Part shown: positions 43,623 through 51,525 of the stretch, piece by piece | Numbering within the stretch: the stretch's first letter is position 1 | Layout: every line of letters starts with the position of its first letter | NCBI RefSeq assembly: GCF_029892605.1 | Contig: NZ_JARXWF010000013.1 | Span: forward strand, 1-64,000 | Direction of reading: 5' to 3' | Origin: Parabacteroides sp. PM6-13 | Lineage (GTDB): Bacteria; Bacteroidota; Bacteroidia; Bacteroidales; Tannerellaceae | Length of the DNA stretch: 64,000 nt | The notes under the pieces: generated by a model | What the model was told of the DNA's origin: nothing | Database searches by the model: none | What the model saw: the letters and a program-made list of their open reading frames with translations, nothing else | Position numbers and translations under genes: made by a program

Positions 43623-45947
43623 TCAATCAAGAATAGTCAACCGAGCAAATTTCAAAAGCAGGTTTTTCTGTCCCGCATGGGTAAACTGGACGGTTGCCTT
43701 CGCATTGTTCCCCTCTCCTTCAAGGGCTGACACAACACCTTCCCCAAAGCGTTCGTGCTGAACACGGGTACCAACCTGCAAACCACCAATAGAAACTGGC
43801 GAGGGTGTTGGTGCGGCTTCCGCAGCCGACGGCTTGGAGGCCACTTTGCGGAAACGTGTGGGAGGCTCAACAAGTGCCACTTCCTCTTTGGGTTGCGGTT
43901 GCCGGAAGAGTGACTGGAAGGCTGGCTTTTGGTAGCGGCTGCGCTCGGTAGCGAAGTCCTCTTCGGTTGTCGTTGTTGTCTCTTCCGGAAATTCCAGGTA
44001 GGCTTTATCGATATCACGCAGGAAACGGCTGGGCGAACACACATTGGTTTTGCCATTGCGGAAACGGCTTTTAGCAAAAGACAATACACAGTTCTCCTCC
44101 GCCCGGGTGATAGCGACATAAAACAGACGGCGTTCTTCTTCAATCGCCCGGGGGCTGTCTTTCGACATCTGGGATGGGAAAAGGTCTTCTTCCAGCCCGA
44201 CAACGAATACATTCTTAAACTCCAATCCTTTGGCCGCATGAACAGTCATCAGGGTTACTTTATCGTTGTTCTCTTCTTTTTCATTGTCCTGATCGGTCAA
44301 CAGAGCGACCTCCGAAAGGAAATCCGCCAGGGTGACACGTTCGATTCCCTCTTCCCGTCGAACCTGCACGAATTCGACGATACCATTCAATAATTCGTCT
44401 ATATTCTCCTTTTTACTGGTTCCTTCAACCGATTGATCGGTTAGGTAGAGCGCGTATATGCCGCTTTTCTTAACAATATGGGCGGCTGTCTCTTCGGCGG
44501 TATTCTCCAGGCTGAAATTGATAAAGGAGAGAAGCATATCGCGGAAGGCATTCAGCTTCGTGGCCGTACCTTTATTGATCGAGATACCATATTCCAAAGG
44601 CTCACGAAGTACCGACCAAAGGCTTACATTATGTTGTGAAGCGGCAGCCGTTAGTTTGCCAACAGTCGTATCCCCTATCCCACGTGCCGGGAAATTGATT
44701 ACGCGTTTCAAAGCCTCCTCGTCGTGCGGGTTTACGATCAAGCGGAAGTAAGAAATCACATCTTTGATCTCTTTACGCTGATAAAAAGATAAACCGCCAT
44801 AGATCTTGTAAGGAATGCCGCGTTTGCGAAAGGCCTCTTCCAGAATACGCGACTGAGCATTCGTGCGGTAGAGCAGGGCAAAATCAGCGTAATCATACTC
44901 CTTATTCCGTTTCATTTCAGCCAATCGGGCCGCCACGGCGTATGCCTCTTCGTAATCGGAATAGGTTGAAAAGGCGAATACCTTCTCTCCATGTTCTTTC
45001 TCTGAATAAATTGTTTTGGGAATTTGCTTTTGATTCTTATTTATCAAGCTGTTAGCCGCGTTAACAATGTTCTGTGTCGAACGGTAATTGCGCTCCAGTT
45101 TGAATGTTTTACAATCGGGGTATACCTGCTTCAGTTGCAAGATGTTATCGATATTTGCCCCGCGGAAAGAATAAATACTCTGGGCATCATCGCCAACAAC
45201 CGTCAGATGTCCATGGTGTTCGCTCAGGCGTTGCACAATCAGGTGCTGGGCAAAATTGGTATCCTGGTACTCATCGACCAGGATATACTGAAAGAAACCG
45301 CGGTATTTCGCCAATACATCGGGGTGATCACGGAAGAGAATGTTGGTTTGCAACAACAGATCATCGAAATCCATGGCACCGGCTTGCTGACAACGCAGCT
45401 GGTAACGCTTATATATCTCGCGAATAAGTGGCACCTTCCCTTTCGTATCGATATCGATCAGTTCCCGGTTTTGCTCATACGCGCGCCAGGTGATCAACGC
45501 ATTCTTGGCATTGGAGATACGACTCTGCACCATACCGGGGCGATAGGTTTTATCGTCCAGTTGCATCTCCTTGATGATTGCTTTGAGTAGACTCTTGGAG
45601 TCGGTGGCGTCGTAGATGGTGAATTGGGCGGGATAGCCGATATATTGCGCTTCGGAGCGCAGTATACGCGAGAAGATCGAGTGGAAAGTGCCCATCCAGA
45701 GGCGGCGAGCCGTCTGTTCGCCTACAACGGAAGCGATTCGTTCTTTCATCTCACGAGCCGCTTTGTTGGTAAAGGTCAATGCCAGGATGGCATAAGGAGG
45801 CACCCCTTTCTTCAACAGATAGGCTATTTTATAGGTGAGGACCCGGGTCTTCCCGGATCCTGCACCTGCTATTACCAACGATGTTCCTTCGGTATATGTG
45901 ACAGCTGCACGCTGACTTTCATTCAGTTGATTCAGATATTCTTCCAC
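43623..45947 (-). CDS. UvrD/PcrA-family DNA helicase
   Basis: A 774-residue superfamily 1 helicase acting in repair and replication restart. Motif I is GAGSGKTRVLTYK, motif II is LVDEYQDTN, motif III is GDDAQSIYSFRGA, motif IV is LERNYRS, and motif VI is ERRLFYVAITRAEENC. The C-terminus has the Tudor-like HERFGEGVVSALEG fold of PcrA. The start is GTG at 45947. Confidence 0.95.
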   Translation of the reverse strand: MEEYLNQLNESQRAAVTYTEGTSLVIAGAGSGKTRVLTYKIAYLLKKGVPPYAILALTFTNKAAREMKERIASVVGEQTARRLWMGTFHSIFSRILRSEAQYIGYPAQFTIYDATDSKSLLKAIIKEMQLDDKTYRPGMVQSRISNAKNALITWRAYEQNRELIDIDTKGKVPLIREIYKRYQLRCQQAGAMDFDDLLLQTNILFRDHPDVLAKYRGFFQYILVDEYQDTNFAQHLIVQRLSEHHGHLTVVGDDAQSIYSFRGANIDNILQLKQVYPDCKTFKLERNYRSTQNIVNAANSLINKNQKQIPKTIYSEKEHGEKVFAFSTYSDYEEAYAVAARLAEMKRNKEYDYADFALLYRTNAQSRILEEAFRKRGIPYKIYGGLSFYQRKEIKDVISYFRLIVNPHDEEALKRVINFPARGIGDTTVGKLTAAASQHNVSLWSVLREPLEYGISINKGTATKLNAFRDMLLSFINFSLENTAEETAAHIVKKSGIYALYLTDQSVEGTSKKENIDELLNGIVEFVQVRREEGIERVTLADFLSEVALLTDQDNEKEENNDKVTLMTVHAAKGLEFKNVFVVGLEEDLFPSQMSKDSPRAIEEERRLFYVAITRAEENCVLSFAKSRFRNGKTNVCSPSRFLRDIDKAYLEFPEETTTTTEEDFATERSRYQKPAFQSLFRQPQPKEEVALVEPPTRFRKVASKPSAAEAAPTPSPVSIGGLQVGTRVQHERFGEGVVSALEGEGNNAKATVQFTHAGQKNLLLKFARLTILD

Positions 45948-45967
45948 TTTGCTTTTCGTTCAAAAAA

Positions 45968-45975
45968 CAAAGGTA
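45968..45975 (-). promoter_or_regulatory. -7 element of the UvrD-family helicase gene
   Basis: TACCTTTG on the minus strand matches TAnnTTTG, 20 bp before the GTG start. The leader would be short. It lies between the hydrogenase stop and the helicase gene. Confidence 0.55.
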
Positions 45976-45992
45976 GTAAGAAACAGATTAAA

Positions 45993-48221
45993 TCATCCCT
46001 CTTTCTCGTAATAATCGCTCAGGATATCTTTCACCTTTTCAGGCGTCACCCGTCCGTACACCTGGTCGCCGATCATGGCTACCGGCGCCAGTCCACAGGC
46101 ACCTACGCAGCGCAGGCAATCGATGGAGAACAAACCATCCTGTGTGGTTTCGCCCACCTTGATGTCCAACTGGCGTTCAAACTCATCCAATACCTTTTCC
46201 GCTCCGCGTACATAACAGGCCGTACCCATACAGATCGAGATCGGGTATTTCCCTTTCGGTGTCATCGTAAAGAAGGAATAGAACGACACTACGCCGTAGA
46301 CTTTCGACACGGGGATATTCAATTCCGCAGCAATCACCTCCTGTACCTCTTGCGGAATATAACCAAACTTGCCCTGTGCGGCATGCAGTACGTTGATCAG
46401 TTCGCCCGGGTCATTGTTGAATCGCGCGCATATCTCTTTCAACTCTTGCGCCTTTCCATTCGGCAACTTCGGACGGCGATCGTAATAATGCGTATGCAAC
46501 AATTTATGCGAAAGCGGTCCGCAGGGTTCGCCCAGGTATTCTTTGTAGAGGGAGATGATATAGGGATTCTCATGACTTTTGCGTCGTGCCTTGTCGGCAT
46601 CTTCTTTATACAAAGCGGATGCCCGGCGTTTGATCACATTGATATCGCCATGGTGGAAAGGTTGTCCTCCGCCATTGATACATCCACCCGGACAAGCCAT
46701 GATTTCAATAGCATGATACGGAGAGGTTCCGTTCTTCACCTCTTCGATCATGGCTCGGGCATTACCCAATCCATTGGCGATTCCCACCTTGACCGGCACG
46801 CCATCGAAATCGATTGTCGCGCTTTTGATACCATTCAGGCCACGCAGACATTCAAAATTAACATCACCTAATGTTTTCTTGGTATGCACCTCGTAGGCTG
46901 TACGGCAGGCTGCTTCCATCACACCACCGGTCGTTCCGAATATAACCGAAGCACCGGTCGATTCGCCGAGTGGCTGATCGAAGTCGCTATCCGGCAGGTT
47001 GCGGAAGTCAATATTGGCATAACGGATCAGGCGTGCCAACTCACGAGTGTAGATCGATACATCCACATCGGGATTTCCATCGACAGCAAACTCCGGACGG
47101 CTGGCTTCGTATTTCTTAGCCAGACATGGCATGATGGAGACAACCACCAGGTCTTCCCGTTTGATGCCCAGCTTCTCGGCAAAATAGGTCTTGGCGATGG
47201 CGCCAAACATTTGCTGCGGACTCTTGGCAGTCGACAGGTGATCGCTCAATTCCGGATAGTTCTTTTCTACAAAATTAACCCATCCCGGACAGCAACTGGT
47301 CATCAAAGGTATCTTCACCTCTTTGTCCCCGTTTAGATAACCACCCAGGCGGCCTAACAATTCCGTTCCCTCTTCCATTATGGTCAGGTCGGCAGCGAAA
47401 TCGGTATCGAACACATAGTCGAAACCAAGCTGACGCAAGGCCGCTACCATTTTGCCGGTCACCAAGGTTCCCGGAAGGAATCCGAAGTCATTTCCCAATG
47501 CCGTACGAACGGCAGGCGCTGTTTGCACGATCACTGTTTTCGTCGGATCAGCCAGCATATCGAGTACATACTGCGTATGGCTGCGTCCGCTCAAGGCGCC
47601 TACCGGGCATACTGCCACGCATTGTCCGCAATAGGTACAACTGCTGTCGGCTATGTTGCGGTCGAAAGGCGTTTGTACCAGTGATTCAAAACCACGGTCG
47701 ACAGCCGACAAGGTGCCGACAGTCTGGATGGAGTTACACATCGTTTCACAGCGACGGCACATGATACATTTGCTCATATCGCGTACAATCGACTCCGAAC
47801 GGTCTTTGCGATGGCTTATGCGATGGCCGGAGAAGCGCGATTCACGCATGTGCAGGTCGTAGGCAACCTTCTGCAGTTCGCAATTCTCATTCTTGCTGCA
47901 TATCAAACAATCCGACGGGTGATTCGAGAGAATCAGCTCCATCACTGTCTTACGGGCGTTGATCACACGGGGGCTATAGGTTTGCACCACCATACCTTCC
48001 ATGCAGGTGGTCTTACAGGCAGGCGCCAGGTTGCGGCGTCCTTCTACTTCCACGACGCATATACGGCAGGCGCCCGGTTCGTTTTTATATTCAAACTCAT
48101 GCAGATTCAAATGGCAGAGTGTGGGAATACGTATCCCTATCTTTTTCGCTGCGTCCAGGAGGGTGGCTCCTTTTTCTACTTCAACAGCTTTATTGTCTAT
48201 CGTTAATTTAATTGTTTCCAT
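45993..48221 (-). CDS. [FeFe] hydrogenase catalytic subunit fused to a NuoE-like domain
   Basis: A 742-residue group A hydrogenase. Residues 1-80 are a plant-type [2Fe-2S] domain. A His/Cys [4Fe-4S] site (NHPSDCLICSKNENC) and two ferredoxin clusters (CIMCRRCETMC, CTYCGQCVAVC) follow. The H-cluster motifs are intact: TSCCPGW (308-314), MPCLAKKYE (364-372), MACPGGCINGGGQP (508-521). A small-subunit segment follows, then residues about 590-742 form a NuoE/HydC-like [2Fe-2S] domain with CMGTAC (Cys664, Cys669) and CVGAC (Cys705, Cys709). HydC is usually a separate gene. With its HydB-like neighbour it should exchange electrons between NAD(H), ferredoxin and protons. Confidence 0.93.
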   Translation of the reverse strand: METIKLTIDNKAVEVEKGATLLDAAKKIGIRIPTLCHLNLHEFEYKNEPGACRICVVEVEGRRNLAPACKTTCMEGMVVQTYSPRVINARKTVMELILSNHPSDCLICSKNENCELQKVAYDLHMRESRFSGHRISHRKDRSESIVRDMSKCIMCRRCETMCNSIQTVGTLSAVDRGFESLVQTPFDRNIADSSCTYCGQCVAVCPVGALSGRSHTQYVLDMLADPTKTVIVQTAPAVRTALGNDFGFLPGTLVTGKMVAALRQLGFDYVFDTDFAADLTIMEEGTELLGRLGGYLNGDKEVKIPLMTSCCPGWVNFVEKNYPELSDHLSTAKSPQQMFGAIAKTYFAEKLGIKREDLVVVSIMPCLAKKYEASRPEFAVDGNPDVDVSIYTRELARLIRYANIDFRNLPDSDFDQPLGESTGASVIFGTTGGVMEAACRTAYEVHTKKTLGDVNFECLRGLNGIKSATIDFDGVPVKVGIANGLGNARAMIEEVKNGTSPYHAIEIMACPGGCINGGGQPFHHGDINVIKRRASALYKEDADKARRKSHENPYIISLYKEYLGEPCGPLSHKLLHTHYYDRRPKLPNGKAQELKEICARFNNDPGELINVLHAAQGKFGYIPQEVQEVIAAELNIPVSKVYGVVSFYSFFTMTPKGKYPISICMGTACYVRGAEKVLDEFERQLDIKVGETTQDGLFSIDCLRCVGACGLAPVAMIGDQVYGRVTPEKVKDILSDYYEKEG

Positions 48222-48229
48222 GGTATTGT

Positions 48230-50023
48230 TTAGATGATATAGATGGCGTCGAACTTACATTTCTCAATACAAGAGCCACAGCGGATACACTCTAAGGTGT
48301 CGATCACATGCGGTATCTTACGCTCTCCCGTAATGCAATGCACCGGGCAGATACGGGCGCAGACAGTACATCCACGGCATTTCTCCGCATTTATATAATA
48401 ATGGATCAATTTGCGGCATTGGTGCGAAGGACATTTTTTGTCCACCACATGCGCCAGGTATTCGTCACGGAAATGCTCCATGGTCGACAAGACCGGATTG
48501 GGCGATGTTTGCCCCAGCCCGCAAAGAGCGGTGTCTTTGATTACATTCCCTAAGTTTTTCAATAGTTCTAAATCCTCTACCTCTCCTTTTCCGATCGTGA
48601 TACGGTGCAAGATCTCCTGTAGGCGTTTGTTTCCAACGCGACAAGGAGTACATTTCCCGCAGGATTCCTCTACGGTAAAGTCCAGATAGAATTTCGAAAC
48701 AGCCACCATACAGTCGTCTTCATCCATCACAATCATACCACCCGACCCCATCATAGAGCCGGCAGCCAACAGGTTGTCATAGTCGATAGGCAGATCCAGG
48801 TGCTTTTCCGTCAGACAGCCTCCCGAAGGACCTCCCGTCTGTACGGCTTTGAACTTCTTTCCGTCTTTGATGCCGCCTCCGATACCGAAGATTACTTCGC
48901 GGAGCGTTGTGCCCATCGGCACTTCGATCAGGCCGACATTGTTGACCTTTCCGGCCAGGGCAAACACCTTGGTACCCTTGCTGCGCTCCGTTCCGATGCT
49001 GCTGAACCATTTGGCACCTTTTTGCAGAATTACAGGAATGTTGGCATAGGTCTCCACATTATTTACATTGGTCGGTTGCCCTTTGTAGCCCTGTTCGCTG
49101 GGGAAGGGAGGTTTGCTGGTTGCTTCGCCCCGCTGTCCTTCCATACTATGGATCAATGCCGTCTCTTCACCACACACAAAGGCGCCGGCACCATAACGAA
49201 TCTCGATCGAGAACGAAAAGTCGGTTCCGAAGATATTGTCTCCCAAAAGCCCGTATTCCGTTGCCTGTTTGATAGCGATTTTCAGGCGTTCTACTGCCAG
49301 CGGATATTCGGCACGGATGTAGATCAAGCCCTTATCAGCACCCGTACAATACCCATTGATAGCCATTGCCTCCAATATAGAATGAGGGTCGCCTTCGAGG
49401 ATTGAACGGTCCATGAAGGCACCCGGGTCGCCTTCGTCGGCATTGCAGACCACGTATTTCTGGTCGGCAACCACCTTACGGGTGATTTCCCACTTCATGC
49501 CGGTAGGGAATCCGCCTCCTCCCCGACCCCGCAAGCCACTGTCTTTAATCTCCTGGATCACCTCTTCGGGCGTCATTTCCGTCAAGGCTTTGCCTAAGGA
49601 TACATATCCGTCGCGGGCAATGTATTCGTCGATGTTTTCCGGGTTGATGAAACCACAGTTACGCAAAGCAATGCGGTATTGCTTTTTGTAAAAATCCATG
49701 TGTTTAGAGTCGGAAATATGCTCTTTGGTTTCCGGATTCGTGTATAACAGTCGGGCTACTTTGCGCCCTTTAACCAAATGTTCGCGAACGATCTCATCGG
49801 CATCTGAAGGATACACCTGTACATAAAAAGTGTTGTCGGGAACCATTTTAACAATCGGTCCCTGTTCGCAAAAGCCGAAACAGCCTGTGCGAAGCACTTG
49901 TACTTTTTCCTGCAATCCCTGCTGCAGGATAGCCGATTTCAGCGAATTGATCAGTTGTTCGCTTTGAGATGCACGGCAACCGGTACCTCCACATACCAGT
50001 ATGTAATCTGTGAATGTCGTCAT
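48230..50023 (-). CDS. NuoF/HydB-like NADH-binding subunit of the hydrogenase
   Basis: A 597-residue flavoprotein. An N-terminal thioredoxin-like [2Fe-2S] domain (CGGTGCRASQSEQ, GCFGFCEQGP) precedes the NADH/FMN domain (SGLRGRGGGGFPTGMKWE, CNADEGDPGAFMDRS). The cluster site ESCGKCTPCRVG follows, with two ferredoxin clusters at the C-terminus (CRGCTVCARICPVHC, CIRCGSCIEKCKFDA). This is the HydB layout of electron-bifurcating or NADH-dependent hydrogenases. It starts 29 bp after the small [2Fe-2S] gene and ends 8 bp before the HydA fusion. Confidence 0.95.
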   Translation of the reverse strand: MTTFTDYILVCGGTGCRASQSEQLINSLKSAILQQGLQEKVQVLRTGCFGFCEQGPIVKMVPDNTFYVQVYPSDADEIVREHLVKGRKVARLLYTNPETKEHISDSKHMDFYKKQYRIALRNCGFINPENIDEYIARDGYVSLGKALTEMTPEEVIQEIKDSGLRGRGGGGFPTGMKWEITRKVVADQKYVVCNADEGDPGAFMDRSILEGDPHSILEAMAINGYCTGADKGLIYIRAEYPLAVERLKIAIKQATEYGLLGDNIFGTDFSFSIEIRYGAGAFVCGEETALIHSMEGQRGEATSKPPFPSEQGYKGQPTNVNNVETYANIPVILQKGAKWFSSIGTERSKGTKVFALAGKVNNVGLIEVPMGTTLREVIFGIGGGIKDGKKFKAVQTGGPSGGCLTEKHLDLPIDYDNLLAAGSMMGSGGMIVMDEDDCMVAVSKFYLDFTVEESCGKCTPCRVGNKRLQEILHRITIGKGEVEDLELLKNLGNVIKDTALCGLGQTSPNPVLSTMEHFRDEYLAHVVDKKCPSHQCRKLIHYYINAEKCRGCTVCARICPVHCITGERKIPHVIDTLECIRCGSCIEKCKFDAIYII

Positions 50024-50052
50024 ATGTGTTTTCTATTAGTAAGGATTTTTGT

Positions 50053-50451
50053 TTACTCCGGATTCACCGCGTTGTATGTGATCGGCATAATACCGTCGAC
50101 CAGTATGCCCTGCTGGATATACTGATTGATCAGTTCGTCGACTTTCTCTTCCGTAAGATATCCGAACACCAACGGTTCTTTGCCGGGCAGGATAATCTCA
50201 GCCGTTGGTTCGGCATAGCAATAGCCCATGCAGCCGGTTTGGGTCACCAGTGCGTCAATCTGACGCTTATTGAGTGTTTGTACAAAATAATTCATAATCT
50301 CTTTAGCCCCGGAGGCAATGCCGCAGGTGGCCATAGAAATTTTGATCTGAATCATCTGCTCCGGATGGTTGCTCTTTTCGCGAAGATCAATGTCGGCTTT
50401 GAAAGCCTCCCGCATTTTGCGCAGGTCATCTAAGGTCTTAATTTTATTCAT
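50053..50451 (-). CDS. Thioredoxin-like [2Fe-2S] ferredoxin subunit
   Basis: A 132-residue protein with the cysteine set MATCGIASGAK and TGCMGYCYAEPT of the thioredoxin-like ferredoxins that accompany HydB (HydD-like). First gene of the hydrogenase operon. It probably carries electrons to or within the complex. Confidence 0.88.
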   Translation of the reverse strand: MNKIKTLDDLRKMREAFKADIDLREKSNHPEQMIQIKISMATCGIASGAKEIMNYFVQTLNKRQIDALVTQTGCMGYCYAEPTAEIILPGKEPLVFGYLTEEKVDELINQYIQQGILVDGIMPITYNAVNPE

Positions 50452-50482
50452 GGCGTACTTTAACTAAGGTTAATAACTGATT

Positions 50483-50510
50483 TATGTTTGCGTTTTTCTA
50501 CACAAACATA
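50483..50510 (-). promoter_or_regulatory. Hydrogenase operon -7 box within an inverted repeat
   Basis: On the minus strand TATGTTTG (50503-50510) is a perfect -7 box, 52 bp before the first ATG. The identical sequence on the plus strand (50483-50490) makes an 8-bp inverted repeat with a 12-bp spacer, so it could be an operator, or two opposing promoters. Confidence 0.6.
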
Positions 50511-50567
50511 CAAATTTCTTTCATAGAATAAGCATGATTCAGAGGGAAATAGCAGACGAAAATGTGA

Positions 50568-50625
50568 TTTTGACAAAATGAAAGTAAAACGCCTATTTCG
50601 CTTTACAATATGATATGTTAAAAAA
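50568..50625 (+). repeat. Dispersed MITE-like element, fragment D
   Basis: A degenerate left part of the element in the orientation of copy A, recognisable by CAATATGATA[TC]GTTAAAA and the preceding AAAA-CGCC-TTT hairpin region. It ends just downstream of the serine acetyltransferase stop. Confidence 0.55.
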
Positions 50626-50632
50626 AGAAATA

Positions 50633-51520
50633 CTATTTATCCTCTACGATACGGGATTGAAGTACTTTGGAATAGGGAGGAACGTCGTGTGTCAGCCAGA
50701 TATTTCCGCCGATAACGGAGCCTTTGCCGATGGTGATGCGTCCCAGAACAGAGGTGTTGGAATAGATGATCACATCGTCTTCTATAATCGGATGACGGGG
50801 AATATCAACTGGTAACCCCTCTTCGTCGAGGCGGAAGCTTTTGGCACCTAAAGTAACCCCTTGGTAAAGACGTACATGGTTGCCAATAATAGCCGTGCCT
50901 CCGATCACAACGCCTGTGCCGTGGTCGATGCTGAAGTATTCGCCTATCTCTGCTCCCGGGTGGATGTCGATGCCGGTTTTGGAGTGTGCCATTTCCGTGA
51001 TGATACGGGGAATAACAGGCACCCCCAGTTTCAAGAGTTGATGGGCCGCACGTTGATGCAGGATCGCTACGATGGAGGGATAGGAAAAGATCACCTCACT
51101 GGCGCTGGTGGCTGCCGGGTCTCCGTCCAGCATGGCTTTTACATCGGTCGACAACAACGCTTTGATCTCAGGGATTCTGTTGATGAAAGAAATAGCTATC
51201 TCGGAGGCTCTTTGTTTTGAATCACAACAAGCCTCGGACTCGAAACAAAGTCCTCGGTAGATCTGTTCCAACAAAAGATCATATAGCTGTTCGAGATAAA
51301 CCCCCATATAGTAACGGATCGTGTCGGGTTGTGCCTCTTTGGTCGTACCAAAAAAACCGGGGAAAACCACCAAACGTAACAGATGCATCACCTCTTCCAG
51401 GCAAGCGATCGATGGTGACGGCTTTTGATGTAATGGGATATAACGATATTCCGGCAGGTCAGCCGCTGCCAGTTTATCGCTGTTTTCCAGTATTTGTTGG
51501 AGGATATGATTCTTGTCCAT
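50633..51520 (-). CDS. Serine O-acetyltransferase
   Basis: A 295-residue enzyme of the EpsC/CysE type that makes O-acetylserine for cysteine synthesis. A helical N-terminal domain is followed by left-handed hexapeptide repeats (GIDIHPGAEIGEYFSIDHGTGVVIGGTAIIGNHVRLYQGVTLGA, and HPIIEDDVIIYSNTSVLGRITIGKGSVIGGNIWLTHDVP). His residues in DIHPGA and IDHGTG fit the active site. It starts 5 bp after the kelch lipoprotein gene, so it is probably the last gene of the kinase-phosphatase operon. Confidence 0.93.
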   Translation of the reverse strand: MDKNHILQQILENSDKLAAADLPEYRYIPLHQKPSPSIACLEEVMHLLRLVVFPGFFGTTKEAQPDTIRYYMGVYLEQLYDLLLEQIYRGLCFESEACCDSKQRASEIAISFINRIPEIKALLSTDVKAMLDGDPAATSASEVIFSYPSIVAILHQRAAHQLLKLGVPVIPRIITEMAHSKTGIDIHPGAEIGEYFSIDHGTGVVIGGTAIIGNHVRLYQGVTLGAKSFRLDEEGLPVDIPRHPIIEDDVIIYSNTSVLGRITIGKGSVIGGNIWLTHDVPPYSKVLQSRIVEDK

Positions 51521-51525
51521 GGTGT

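Noticed and set aside
45624-46871. A 415-codon plus-strand open frame
   Set aside because: It is antisense to the UvrD-family helicase gene and the hydrogenase 3' end, crosses their boundary and has no recognisable domain. Both overlapped genes have clear motifs.
48800-49405. A 201-codon plus-strand frame
   Set aside because: Antisense within the HydB-like gene, whose cluster and flavin motifs are unambiguous.
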